Shown here in pieces: positions 41,501 to 54,318 of a stretch of 64,000 bases of DNA. Each line of letters starts with the position of its first letter. The first letter of the stretch is position 1. The translations under genes were made by a program, and so were the position numbers. Source of the stretch: Blasia pusilla (lineage: Eukaryota; Marchantiophyta; Marchantiopsida; Blasiales); the NCBI GenBank assembly GCA_050084515.1, contig CM114274.1, positions 13,392,001 to 13,456,000 on the forward strand. The letters run 5' to 3'. Below the pieces are notes generated by a model. It had not been told where the DNA came from. It made no database searches and saw only the letters and a list, made by a program, of their open reading frames with translations.

Positions 41501-42744
41501 TGTGAATTTTTTTTTTGGTGTAGTTGCCTATCCTTAGCTCCTCAAGCAATACAATACTCATCTCTTAGGTATATACCGTAATCCATGTATATTTGCATCT
41601 CAAAATGTGTGGTATTATGTTTTTAGTCATTGCAATTTGTAGCCTCTGCTCTCTTTTTTTCGCTTCCTCTACATTACAGATATAAGCATGTGTTTCCTAT
41701 TGCTACATGAACTTACTAGTTTCATGCAGTAACGTTGGAATGTTTTGCGTAGTCCACATAAACTACTATTGTTTAATTTATGTTCTTTCTTGTACATCAT
41801 GGGAATATAGCAGTGTTCATGTTCAATGTGTCTTATAGACTTTGAGGTTTCCTAAACACTACTTCCTTGCTTGATGTTGTCCGATATGTAGTTATGTGTG
41901 TATGCATGCTTTGCACTAGGACATGTTAGAAGTGGGACTGCCAACTAAGCCCATATGCATAGTAGAAGAGTCTGGGTTCCATGGCACAATACACGCACAC
42001 TTAGTTCTCAAATGCATACAGGTTGGGTTCAACTATATATCTCCCTATTCAAAAGATCAGTGATGATGCACATGCCTTGATGCTTCTGCTATTAAGATGC
42101 ACAGTGTGCGTAAGGCATATATCGTATCTATAGGTTGGGATATCTACTCAAAGCAAGCTAGTTGGGGTATGAACAAAATAGAGGAAGTAAGTACGTTAGC
42201 CTATAGTGTCATACTCCAAGTTGTGTCATAGTTATGCATCAACGCACACTGTTGGCACATATTGTGAACTTAGGTGACTTCTACTTACTGTTGCATATGC
42301 AAGTATTTTTATATGCTCGTTTTTTGCAAAAGACGATCAAACTCTAACTATACAAATATATCTCCGAAAATATATATTATTACTCCTCATGGTCACACTG
42401 GGACATAGGTGCTTGGGCAGATAAAAAATATAGTTCAGAATTTCACAAATCTACACATGCTACAATACACTTGCTCATAATCCTCGTACAACAACAATAA
42501 TACTGCTACTTTTGGAGTTTTTGTGTGCAATATATAATGTGCCCTATATGACTGAGATATGTTGACCAATTAAGTACATTCAAACACATTCTACCATTGT
42601 ATTAACTGACTCTCTGCCAATACTTAGCCATTTGAGTTGAGGTTTGCCCCAATTTTTATATCTACAACACAAGACCATCACAAATTTCTTGGGTCATGCT
42701 AACTTTGCCATGGTATTATCCCTCTTATCGTATTTGGTTGCACC
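38541..42744. other. AT-rich DNA, no gene recognised
   Basis: No domain was recognised. A 112-aa open frame at 40852-41190 lies in a locally GC-richer patch (about 40720-41190). It has no familiar motif and no clear partner exon, so it is left uncalled. The rest is AT-rich and probably decayed transposon sequence. Confidence 0.35.
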
Positions 42745-43790
42745 TTGCAAATAATTTATATACTACACAAACTTTTGTCCAAACATATGGCCCAACCTAG
42801 GAGAGTTATGAGATCGAGTTCCAACTTACTGCTAGACGGACTCTGGTTAGGACATTCTCGAGTTGAGGCCTCATCGAAGGTTTGCCATTCTAGCAAGATA
42901 TTGAGGCATCCTGCTTGTGTAGTGTGGCTTAAGATTGAATCCTTGCTTAAGCAGTGGAAAGCCCACTATTCAACAAAAACTGCCCACAATGTATACATGG
43001 CATCTGCATATATGGGTGATGTACTAAATATCAATCCACTTTATTTGCAATTCCTGTCTGTGCTTGATTATAGAATAGGTATTCAGATTAAGTACAATGG
43101 ATTTTTCAGTGGTGTTTTCCAAGTTGATTCTCTTGTGGATTGTCCACTAATTGGGTGGAACCTTGAGAATCCACTCTCAATAGAACCCGACTTCTTGTAA
43201 CGGAAAGTACAAAATGTCCTACTAGTAAACTTGAAAGTTAGCAAACTTTACTCACAATATATTCCATTGATTGAACTGCCAAAATTTCATCTTACCTTCT
43301 TCCTCCGTTGGGTCAATTTTGAGGGCATCCCAGGAGAAGGGACAAGTGACCCATAGTATGAATGTTGATCCATAAAACACAAAACCAAATGTTTTGCAAG
43401 ATGTGCAATATTCACTCCCAGTTAAGAGAAGGCAGTCTTTTGATATCTTCCATAAAGGAAGTATATTCTTAAGGGAGTTGCCACACACCAGGGAGTAGTT
43501 CCTTAATGATAGGAACGATATATCAGCATATACAAAACTCACTATGGAGACAAGATTTTCCTATTTACAAGAGGTTATTTCACTAGCCATTGCTCATTTG
43601 TTGATTATCTTCGAAGTCGGGCTAGAAAAATTTTCAGTGTATTTACACTATACAAACTGTATTTACTATGCACCTGTTGCAACAATCCATAGCATCGGTA
43701 TCTAATATCCGCTCATGTATTTTAAATAGGGAGCTATGTCAAGTGAAATAAAAGTATCCAAGCCTTCCAGACCAATAAATTTATAAACAA
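42745..43790 (+). other. Unassigned open frame upstream of a Helitron Rep remnant
   Basis: A 151-codon frame (42745-43200) contains HPACVVWLKIESLL and IKYNGFFSGVFQVDS, which I do not recognise. It lies about 600 bases before the Rep remnant, on the same strand. It could be the element's N-terminal region or an unrelated fragment. Coding status unknown. Confidence 0.25.
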
Positions 43791-46640
43791 TTGTCAAAGT
43801 ACAACATTAGTGCACATGTCCTAGGGAGACCAAGTTGGTATCGTCGTCACGTAAAGGACCTGAAAACAATGGTGCGCAAGTGGGGTATGTCCGACTTCTT
43901 TGTAACACTTACCTCTCATGACGTTTCTTATACAAAGTGGAGTGAGATCATAGACATTGAGGGTGTTCTTAAAAAGATAAACCCGATGTCTACATGGCGC
44001 ATCGCCCCGGTTGAGTGTGCTACTTTATTTCACACTAGATTGAAGAATTTTCTTCAGAGCTCTATCTAAGGTGGGCCTTGCATTTTAGGGAGCGTTCACA
44101 ACTATCTGATCAGGTATGAATTGCACGGTAGGGAAAGTCTATATTCTCATATGATATTATGGGTTCACAAGAAGGATGTTAAGAGAGTCACCTCACAAAT
44201 TTTTTGCTACATACCCAATGTGGTGTCCCATGAAACAAATCAGCCTAGATGACCTACTATAGTCAGTAGGTTGCATCAGTATGTAACGACAAAGCATATG
44301 CACACATGTAGGCAGGGTGGCTGCATTGCTAGTGCAACAAAAGATTATGGTCCATATTGTCGCATGGGTTTCCCCGCTGTTGTGAATAGCCAACTAGAGC
44401 CAGTCATAAATGCTAAAACCTTGAAGTGGTCCTACCATAGATCTAACATAGAACATCGCAATGTTATACCATATCACCTTGCTATCTTGCTGCTATAGGG
44501 GGCATACATGATTTTACAACGCGTCACCAATGTACAATGGTCATTTTATCTACTCAAATATACTTTGAAATCTTAGCCACATGGTGCCCTTAACATTACT
44601 ACTCAATGTGCTAAATGTATGGGACTTGAAAATCTATCTTAAAATAGATTACGGTTGGTGGCTTGGCCTTGTATTAAACAGTCCGGTTTCATCCATTGAG
44701 GCAACGCTTACATCCCTAAAGATCCCTATTATACATAGGTCACAAGGCGTTGAATATGTTGACTCTACCCCACCACATAGGCAAAAAACCCTATACACAA
44801 ATGCAACAATTGTTTGCATACACCCAACCAATGCATATTGCCATATATTATCCTAAGGGTTTATCTAATATCACCTTCATTAATTTATGGGAAAATTATA
44901 AGGTAATAAGAGCTGGAAAACGGCTTACTAAGAATTTTTGGTGTTGATTTAGTGGGAAATCCGGTCTACAAAATAGACATGTTTGTTTGTTTCATAGAGT
45001 ACCATCCACTACATCAGTGGAGTGAGTTTTTTTATACCATTATTCTGGAAAATAGATCATTCAGATCATAATGTGAGGTCCTACATGTTTGCTTGCCTAT
45101 GTGGAATTATCTACATGAGTGTATGTTCAAGAAAATATTCAAAGATATTTCGTGTATCATAAATGAAATCCAGAAACACACTGTAGCTAACCTTTGGAGT
45201 GAAGTTCATACTGGCAAGATCATATCTAAAACACTAGATGTAATCAACCCCCACCTTCAGTTTGACTTGTCCCCCCAAGTTGTTTATAGACTCTTCAGAC
45301 AACTGGGATATTACCACTAACTAATCCACTCAGCCATGCTTGCTGGTGGACACCGTAAATCCACAACAAGCGCAATTATATGAAAAAATAAAGCTTTTTT
45401 CATCTAGGTTGATATTCATTCCTGGGCCACGTGGATCATTTAATATAAACCACTCTTTATTCATTTCATGCAAGCATACTGGTCGAGCAAAGGCATTAGT
45501 ACACTTTTATCAACCACCACTGGCATTGCTATTGTTCAACTATATATAGCCGTTCTCATTATGAACTCAACATTTGGGATCCACCTAAAAAGGCGACTTA
45601 CCCTCCATGCATACAACTTCAGACAAGTATCTATGACTGAAGAATCCTAGTGTAATTGTTATTAATGAGTGCTCCATGGTAACGCCCCGCCTTCTGAAAG
45701 AAGTTGTTACGAGACTACATCAGGTGTGTCAATCATCAAGCCTAAATGCATTCTCCACAAAACTTTTTATTCTCCTTGGTGATTTATGCCATCTAACCCC
45801 TATATATAGATACCAAGAATTATCTTTTTGCACGTTATGCCACATCTCTTCATCACCATTCTAATGTGATGGTAATAAGTATAGCCTCTGCAAACCCATA
45901 AGGCAGAGTGGAGACCACGATTCTTTGACTTTCCTCACTGACATCAAGATGAAGTGCCCTACCCAAAATGAGATTGAAAGGTACCTTAGCAATTGTCACA
46001 CTGATGAAAATGTTGCTCTCGATTAGATAGATGAGCATTCTCATATAATATGTACGCACGACATTGATGTCCCATTATTCAATCTTGTCACACTTAGGAG
46101 GCTATTTGGTGCAGTTGAGATCTTTCCAATACACGTATCCATAGATGTCCCAACTAATCCACAATTTTATGAGTGGATCTCTGATAAGATGTTTCATCAA
46201 CTTTAGTTCCTTGTAATTGGCTGTAAAGTGCACATGCTTCTTACATCAAATATAGATCTAGAGGATCATGCTACAAATGGTGCATCTGGTACTATTTTGG
46301 ATTGTGTTCATAAGGGTGACGAGCTAACCACTATACTAGTGAATTTTCACTCCAATGGCACAACAATCAAGGTAATTAGAATAAACTTTGCCAATCTCTA
46401 GCACGAGCCCCATGAGAAATACCACAAACGGACATTCCCTCTTGTCTTGGGATATGCAATCACATCCCACAAGAGCCAAGGCCTAACTATTGAGGGGAAA
46501 TGTTGATTGAACATATGATCAGTCTTTGCTCGAGACCTTCTTTACGTGATGTTGTCTCGGGTGAAGGCTAGGTCCAACTTACGAGTTCTTGGCACCCTTG
46601 TCCTTGCCGATTTTCAAGTTTTTGGGCATGATGTATAACA
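43791..46640 (+). pseudogene. Decayed autonomous Helitron: Rep plus PIF1-type helicase
   Basis: Blocks appear in the Helitron order on one strand. Rep N-terminal: LGRPSWYRRHVKDL and DFFVTLTSHD. Rep catalytic region: RYELHGRESLYSHMILWV, where the HUH box is reduced to a single histidine. Later Rep: HMHTC, RNVIPYHLAILL and VSSIEATLTSLKIP. Helicase: PQQAQLYEKI, then FIPGPRGSFN (Walker A with the GKT lost), FILLGDLCHLTPIY, VIGCKVHMLLTSNIDLEDH, FPLVLGYAITSHKSQGLT and DLLYVMLSRVKARSNLRVL. The two final motifs are well kept. Many stops and frameshifts separate the blocks. Functional Helitron proteins nick and transfer one strand by rolling circle; this copy cannot. Termini were not located. Confidence 0.85.
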
Positions 46641-49600
46641 TTGAAAATAGGGGAGCTTCAAAGAAATGGCAAGTAGCAAAGGCTCCCTGAGAGGGCATGG
46701 AAAGAGATATGCAATTTTGGATACATCAACGTCAGCTTCGGACATTGCTGCTTCACTATTCATACCGCACAAATCCAACCCAATTTTGCTCAACGAGAGT
46801 AGTTCGGATGATTACCAGGATCCAACAACAATATTACATGCTTTTCACCAACCTGACAACTAGCAGCACAACACTCCTTAAGTTTGTACCACCATTTATT
46901 TCAACTACTACTTCTGTGACATCTACTTCGGAGTGAACTCACGGAAAATCTTTAGGTAAAAAAGTCTTATGTAGACTTTCCAAAAATGATTCTCGATGAC
47001 ATGCCTAGCCTTCCAGACAAGCAAACTCTACAAATCATCCCACCTACGGACGCACATCTTAGGTATGCAATGGATCAGTCTGATTAGTACGATGGGATTA
47101 TTGTCACCAAATTGGCCAGAAGGAGTAGGCTCAATATGAGCAATATCCATAGCGTCTATAGTTGCCTATAAGCATGTGTGCTTCCTGGGCATTCTTCATT
47201 TTCTCAAGCAAGTGAGCTGCTTTTGGAGGTTATAGACCAATAAGCATGTTAATAGATAGCTTCATGATTACACGGAGCTCTTGAAATTGGTGTGGCTTTA
47301 TTCCACCAGTCAAGCAAGAGTAGTGTATTGTAGCTTGTTGACGTGTACGCTCAACTTCATTCTACTCAACGTTCTCGTAAGCGATGACTTCTCTATGGAT
47401 TCCTGTGAAAAAACACATAGCATCCCTAAATATGAGTTGGCATGAAGTTGAAATACATAATGCAAAACTATGAGATACAGATGACATGAAAAGATAACAA
47501 GAAACAACAAGACCATACCTGTTTCCAAAGGTTGTTTCCTGAGCTTCCTAAAAGAAGCCACCCAAGCCTTTCGTTGATCAATCATATGGCTTATTTTGGC
47601 CAACATTTCCCTATTTCTCAGTCGTACAATGATACAACTACATACCATGGTCCCAAGCTACGTGAATCACCTAACAAAAGAAAATTCTCTTAGCACTACA
47701 CACCCATTTTGTAAGTCTACATTCTATGCAAACTGTTTTCTACTTTGTGGCTTCTTGATTTCAAGATTGTGCTTAGAGTATTGAAATCATGATTCAATTT
47801 CCTTTTGTGTTGACAGGTCATGATGAACAAAATTTGGATTCACATTATTGTTAATCCACATCCATGGTCACATACTTCAAGCGTGCGAGGCTCGGCCATT
47901 GACTTGACATTTTGTTGGTGCTATAGATACTATGATTTTCAGCCATACCGACTTATTAGATCCAATGCAATTTCATGCCAAATACATGAATTTATACAAT
48001 TTTGATAAAGACCAAAATTTCTTATATAACTACTGAACTTATTACCAGGCTTATGAATAATCTTTGCCATTCAATACAGTTTTCCTACCTCTTGTGCATG
48101 CATGTTTTTGTTACCTATGTTACATACAATTCACTTATTATCCTCGCTTCTTGCTTACATTTTTTTATTTCCTTTGCTGCATTTGCCCTGATTCCACGCT
48201 TCCCCTCCATGTTATTAATACCAATCATGGCTTTAAGTTTATGCCTACTTGTTGCTATTGATAATGGTGTTATCACCAATAGCCTGCAACTTCCTTTCTA
48301 GTAACTTTGCTGTCGGCCCATATATGTTCAACTTACTATAAAAGCTTGGAAGCTGGCTTTTGTAATTAAGTTCTACTGTGATAATCATTCCTCATTTTTG
48401 TTACTCATGTTTCCTATGGTGTTTTCAACAACACCCTCTCCTCCATGTGTCTTTTGTTACCACTACAATATTCGTAGGGCCATTCACACTTTGTATATTT
48501 CTTGTCGTTTGTCTCACTTGTGTGTGAAGCCTCACAAAGCCTGATCCATTTTAACCACCCACTACACATGAACACTTGTAACGGCCTTATTCATCTACTA
48601 CCACGTTATTTCTAAGTACAACTTCATGTCTGCGACTATGGTTCCATATTTCCTATCATCCAATTTAGAACGTTCCAAAATTGTTCACATGGCTGCGTCC
48701 TAATAAATGATACAAGCCATGTTTTATGTTACTTCTTCATTCTTCAACGAAGTCTCCATGCTAATCGTGGGTTTAGGGACTAAGGTTAACTATACTAGCT
48801 ATATCCATCAATTCCACCACCACGACGCTTCAAAATGCCGCAAAACATTCTCACATTTAGTATGACCACCTAAGCCCCTTAAGGAAACTTAATTTACATT
48901 CTTTCTGATTGTTAATCACAATATATGTTAACTGCTTGGCGCTTGTTGCACTTTGCATCGCCAATCAGTTCATTGTAAGGAGTTTCCACACTAGTGTTGG
49001 GGGCCACATACTTGTTGCCATTTCCTCTGTGATATTTTCTCGAAATCCTTATTAATTCTCATGACATCTATATCACTCGATATATGTCTACCACTAACTA
49101 TTTTCCAACAATATTACATGTGTATGCTATGACTAACTACCATTACCACATACAATTGAGTAGAGTCAATCATGTTTCATTGTAAAAACATTACATTATC
49201 CCTATTGGTTTGGGTCTCTCACTAGAGAGTTAACACCTTGAAGAATGCATTCCTAGCTATTGATTGTTAAACCTAATTATTTAAGTGTTCTTTGGGTAAT
49301 AGTGCAGTACATATCCACCTATAAACAAATTAAAAGTTCATAACATAAATATCACTCTTGTATAACAATTACGAGTTTAGAGACAAATATCTTTGTCACA
49401 TTATAACAATCATATTATTCACACTTTATCATCGGAAAAGTTTTATATGGTTTGTTTCGATGGCAATTAGCTTGCTTCACGCCGCCGTGCTCAAGAAATT
49501 ATAACTCAAGGTATTGATGCATGAGTTTGAGTACCTAGTTAACATTATATGAGATTCCAAAGTACCAATAGTTCATTAGGTAGTGCACAAATCTTGTAAG

Positions 49601-50816
49601 TGATTTTGGTAATGCATGAGTTTCATTATCTCAATGTCTACATTGTTCATAGCCCTAGTCATAATGGACACCAACATAATTCAATCCTCCTCTCTCTCCT
49701 ATCCCACCATGCGGTAAAACAACAACTTTTATTATGGCCCCTACTTAAAGGCCTTAAGTTGCGGTTCCCTCGGAGGTGCGTGCAGAATTGTATTTTGTGC
49801 AGAGACACCATAATGCTCCAACGAATCCCTAAAGTGATGTGGACCAATAGAATTCAGGAAATTTCATGCTATGTAGATGCTGTGGCAAATTTCAAGTCTC
49901 TTTGTGGCTTCCGTTATTACTTACTTCATTGGTGGACTATCACACGAGCCATAGAGCTTATTAGAACATCCCTTTAGTTTAGTTTTGTATTGATTACCTT
50001 TGTATTGTAGCAGCCCTAGTGTGGTAGTGAGACTTTAATGTAAATGCTAAATGCCTCAAAGATATACATGCGTTAATGCCAATACAATCAACAATACATT
50101 TGGTTCCCATCGGATTAATATAATGTATTCAACTTTGTGTCATACACATTACACATTATGTAATGTGGTTTGTATTGCCTAGAGAGTTACATAGTATTTC
50201 TCTCGATTTGTATTGTAGTGTATCCTTCTGGTTTATATTGCCTACGTAGTGTTTTTGTATTGAATATCAAATGTGTCTCTATTTGGATTGGTATCTTTCC
50301 TATTCTTCCTTGTGGGTTGTATTGGCCTATTTTACACAAAATTAAATGTTAATATCTTTTTTTAGTTCACTTTTTTTAATTTCTTTATTCACAAAATTAG
50401 ATGTTAATACCCTTCTAATAGATTTTTTTAAAATTTTTGTACATTGTGGGATCTCTTTTAATCTATTTGTACATATATTTATTATTATTATTCTTTTAAT
50501 AATACCCCACCCCACTTTTGGTTTTCTTATGTCCCCACACTAGTTTTGTTCCAAACATGAAAATTTTACAAGAAATAAAAGATTTAAAAAGAAGACGAAG
50601 ATCACGTGTAATTCTTGAGATAATTCGAACAGCTCTAATAGGTCGTGTCAAACGTTGCTAGCTGGTGGATGACACCTACTATTGTACGGGTTCTCCCGTC
50701 CGTTTGAACCTGTTGCACTTCCCGTCACAAGAAAAGAACGGAACTAGAGGTCCCGCCGAGGCGTTTGAATTCGAATTTGAGCGGCGGTGCAGCGTTGATT
50801 CCCGGAGGCCGAATCC
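46641..50816. other. Long AT-rich stretch, no gene recognised
   Basis: Several frames of 60-125 codons occur (for example 47310-47648 minus and 49600-49977 plus) but none has a recognisable domain or splice partner. It may hold further decayed Helitron tail sequence directly after 46640 (an open frame beginning MASSKGSLRGHG). Confidence 0.35.
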
Positions 50817-51542
50817 ATGATCGACGACTGCCCCATCGCCGCGTCACTCCAACCTTCCTGCTGCCCCATGACTCATCACATCCTCTCTCTGTGTCGAACG
50901 CGCGGGAGTGGTATTAGGGCTGTGGGTATTGTACAGCATCCGTCCCTCAATGCGTTCTATTTCCTCAACGTGTGCACGTTTAGCGTTTCTAGTGACTTGA
51001 GGAGCTTGGGATTCGGGTTCGCCGCCGCATCCTGTGGCGTTTTTGTGCTTCGATTCTGTCGTAAGATCTCTCTCCGTCTGACGCGCAGGATTGGAATGAG
51101 GTCTTGAAGGTTTCGGTTTCTTCTTCGGCGTCATATAATATCTCTTGCGCGAATTGGTCTATCGTAATTCCTCTTTCTTGCTCTTTCTTTCTCTTTCTCT
51201 TGCTCTGTGCGTTTGCGTTCGCGAGTGATATGAGGGTGTAGGGATTAGAGTCTTTATTTGGCAGGTTGGTTGGTTTAGGATTGCCGGGACGAGACGAGAG
51301 GAGGAAAGTCGGAGATGAAAATGGAGTACATTTCGCCGGTAAATATGGGCGCGAGACGGGCGTCGCAGACTTAGGGTGGAGTATGGGCTCTGTAGTGTGA
51401 GACTCTGAACGACTGCAGCTGCCTCTTTCGTTCGAGTTACGGGAAGGAGGCTCTGGTGTCGTGCCAATCGAAGAATTTGGACGTTGCACAATTGGTTGTG
51501 GGGTGTGGTAGAATTTTCAGGAGTGGAGAAGGCGGTTAACAG
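50817..51542 (+). promoter_or_regulatory. 5' flank/leader of the RPA14 gene
   Basis: A GC-richer, CT-rich region that probably contains the promoter, leader and possibly a first coding exon of the RPA14 gene. A short ATG-led frame ending at a donor-like GCCG|GTAAAT (near 51349) is one candidate. Longer frames on both strands (for example 50989-51489 minus) have low-complexity character and no domain. Confidence 0.35.
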
Positions 51543-52246
51543 AGATGGATACGATTCGTTTCCAGTCCGGCACTGCTTGCGAACGCAGAGCTGTTCAAGC
51601 GGTTCTTGGGAAAGAGAGTGAGGACTGTAGTGAAGGTGTTGAGAGTAGAGGGTGGGAATTTGTATGGCCTAGCTCCAGACGGTCAGCAAATTTCAGTCAG
51701 GGAGGTTGTGAAGTCCGAGCAGTTCACGCCATTCGTTGAAGTAATAGGCGTCGTGGAGGGGGAGCAGCTTCTGCGCTCTGAAATCTGCTCCAATTTCGGA
51801 GCCAATTTTGGTAAGCGTTTGGTCCTTGCGTCTCCAAGTTTCTGTGAGCGAGCAAGTTTCTGTATAATCTCATAGTTTTGGGAGGTGATGTCAATCCATG
51901 TCACACAGAGTATCTCCAAGAACATCTCGTACGATGTTGCAGTTTTTTTTTTTTTCTTTCTCGCGATAGAAACTTTTCTTAACGTTCACATGACAATCTC
52001 CAAGGAATCTGGTGTGTCGGCTTGCGCTGAAGAGAGCAGATTCGAATCCGTATTCCGTGGCATTTGTAATTGTAGATGTGCGTTTGATGTAGCTCGATAC
52101 TGCACCATTGGCTGCTTTTTGAACGCCGCATGAGCTAGTTTGTGCAAGCTGTCAGCTAACTATCTGTCCCGTCGCCCGCAGATCTCGATAACTTCAATCA
52201 GCTCTGTCTCATGGCCAATGGGGACTACCAAGATATCTTCATCTGA
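51543..52246 (+). CDS. RPA3: Replication protein A 14 kDa subunit (RPA3)
   Basis: Two exons are clear: one ending at 51810 (TTTTG|GTAAGC), and 52182-52246 after CCCGCAG, joining in phase 1+2. The product contains ANAELFKRFLGKRVRTVVKV, FVEVIGVVEGEQLL, RSEICSNFGANF and, from the last exon, DLDNFNQLCLMANGDYQDIFI before the stop. This is the single OB-fold of RPA3, the small subunit of the RPA1-RPA2-RPA3 ssDNA-binding trimer needed for replication and repair. From 51543 the frame gives 110 aa, the usual size. The start is unresolved. The ATG at 51545, followed by GATACG (MDT, a typical RPA3 start), is one base out of frame with the conserved protein, and an in-frame TAA lies at 51537. Either an upstream exon supplies the ATG (an acceptor-like TTAACAG ends at 51542) or there is a one-base indel. 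Confidence 0.82.
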
Positions 52247-53394
52247 GCCCTGAGCGAGTTCTGGAAAAGCTTGTTTGAACCCAAGAGCGAAATGGATGTT
52301 ATATTCGGGGCCAAGTATATCCACTGCCTTCTCTTGATGACTTGAGCTGTGTTCAAAATTTTCGACGTCAGCCCCAAATGACCCGCAATTCGCCAGAGGT
52401 GAACTTCTACGAGAGAGCTGCCCTACAAAACGTAATGACGGGAATCTGGGTTTCTCCAGGGGCTAGGCAAAGAATTTGCAGTAGTTCTGTCTTGCGTGAT
52501 GGCACGAAGCCGTGTAGATGTACATGTGGTCTTGTAGAGCTGGATTTATAACGAGTTTGAATCGCCTTTCTCATACAGTAGAAAGAAATAGTGTCACTCA
52601 GAGGGCACTGCCATCCGAGCCCTCATCTTCGTTCAGGATGGGGAAACTCAATGTCGGCTGGTGCATGAATATTGCAGAATCCTCTCGAACCAGAGCAGTT
52701 CATGGGGGTAAATAAACTCCAAGAGTGTATGGAGCTTGTTGAACACTGACTTTTCCTGCCTTATCAGTTCTGTGGGTGTTGTGAAGTCGCCAGGAATGGT
52801 ACATCTGGAAGTACTACATCACCGCAACTTTCACCTTCCCACGAATTAATTCGGCCTCTGATTGTTTTTGTTCTGAAAGGCATCATGAAAGTTGGCTTGT
52901 TTTCTTATCTTCTAAGTCTACACCAAATTATTGTGTTCCGACTGAAAGCGTAAAGCTATTGATTTCCGGGCAGTTGGAGTGGGGCAAGGTCCCCTATTGG
53001 TGCCTGTAGGATCATTCTCATTCTCGGGGAACAGAAGTAAATATGCTGAAAAGAAATCGGCGCAGTAATGGTGACTGGCCTTCATGACCTCCGAGCCACT
53101 AGAAACGCTTGTCTGTAGAGTGGATAATTGCTCGTCGATAGAGGTGGTTGTGAGGGCTATTGTGTGTGCATTGATTGGAACGTTGTGGAACGTGAATCGT
53201 GGGAACTGTGTGGGGTGCGGCATGGCGGAATGTTCATCGTTATCGCCGATCACCCCTTCCATTTTGAAACTCGTTTTTCGGGGTCGCCGATGTTTTGTGT
53301 GAAAGGGGACCTGAAAGTGGCACATTTACAAGGACCTGAAAGTATCAGTGCGATGAACAAATCCTGTATTACCTACCAGCACGGATGAATGGAA
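52247..53394. other. 3' flank of RPA14, no gene recognised
   Basis: The proximal part should be the RPA14 3' UTR. Open frames on both strands between 52900 and 53390 lack domains. Confidence 0.4.
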
Positions 53395-53411
53395 ATTAGT
53401 TCATCCGTGCT
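53378..53411. repeat. Hairpin, 12-bp perfect arms, 10-base loop
   Basis: AGCACGGATGAA (53378-53389) pairs with TTCATCCGTGCT (53400-53411). A further CCGTGCACG palindrome follows at about 53434. It lies at the left edge of a transposon-rich stretch. Confidence 0.9.
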
Positions 53412-53633
53412 TAATATATATAATATTAATCCGTGCACGTATATTTAATATTAATATTAAAATTTCAACAAGTGTATTCACACATTAAGGGAAATTGTTT
53501 TCAACAAGTATGCTCACATGAAATTGTGAATATAGCATAGATATAACCTCAAAAATTTAGTATATATTATCAAAAGAGAACTTGGTTTTACCCTTACGGA
53601 GTATTAATTAGTGAGGATATAGAGGTAGGGAGA

Positions 53634-54115
53634 GGGCATTCAAGTATGCCATGCCTACATTTGAAAAGATGTATGATGTGATGGAACATGCAAAGATAAT
53701 TAGTATTTTCAATTTACGGGTAAGATATGATAAGTTGTCTATTCGAGAGAGTGACAAGATCAAGATAACATTTTGGGGCGTCAACTCTTATGGCAATGAT
53801 TGTTTGTACTATTGAACATTCTTACCTTTTGGGTTGAAGTATGCACTTGCCGAGTTTTAGAGAGTGAAGGAAAGGATCCTAGCAAGGTTGGATTTTGTTC
53901 GGTGTTACATTGATGATATTTGGTGTTCAATAACATGGTGGATGAGCATCAGAAATATTTCCAGATTGTGTTTGAGCGGTTGAAAGATCATGGTCTACGT
54001 TTGCATCCAGGAAATTGTAAGTTCTTCCGTGAGGATGTTGAATATTTGGCTCATGTGATTTATCCAGGTGGTTTGAATTTTATTGTTTCAACCACACTAG
54101 AAGGGCAAAAAATTT
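53634..54115 (+). pseudogene. Ty3/gypsy reverse transcriptase remnant, plus strand
   Basis: The frame reads AMPTFEKMYDVMEHAKI, DKLSIRESDKIKITFWGVN, SYGNDCLYY, FLPFGLKYALAEF, RVKERILARLDFVRCYIDDI and, after a one-base shift, DEHQKYFQIVFERLKDHG, LRLHPGNCKFFREDVEYL and AHVIYPGGL. The catalytic YIDD box is intact, but stops occur after CLYY and AEF and the frame shifts after YIDDI. The protein is related to, but distinct from, the remnants at 20 kb and 23 kb. No LTR was found, and the fragment is flanked by Helitron-like repeat blocks. Confidence 0.82.
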
Positions 54116-54318
54116 AATATATATTCTTAAAAGAGGATGAGATCAGAGAAACTGTTCATTACATTATCAAAAGAGGACTGGGTTTGAACCCACGTCCGGA
54201 TCTTACCCTTACGACACGCGGAGGGGTATTAAGTAGTGAGGATTTAGGGGTAGGGAGGGGGCATTCAAGTAATGAACTTGTTTGAATTTTATTGTTTCAA
54301 CCACACTAGAAGGGCAGA
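54071..54318. repeat. 39-bp direct repeat flanking a Helitron-like block
   Basis: GTTTGAATTTTATTGTTTC through AGAAGGGCA occurs at 54071-54109 and 54280-54318 (period 209). Between them lies a block (54163-54272) similar to 53559-53650, sharing TTATCAAAAGAG, TTACCCTTACG, AGTGAGGAT and GGCATTCAAGTA. Confidence 0.85.

Noticed and set aside
50989-51489. 166-codon minus-strand frame upstream of RPA14
   Set aside because: CT-rich leader region; no recognisable domain, and it overlaps the expected promoter/leader of RPA14.
54183-54210. tRNA-like GGGTTTGAACCCACG string
   Set aside because: It resembles a T-arm, but no acceptor, D-arm or anticodon arm can be folded around it. It lies in a repeat block also found at 53.56 kb.
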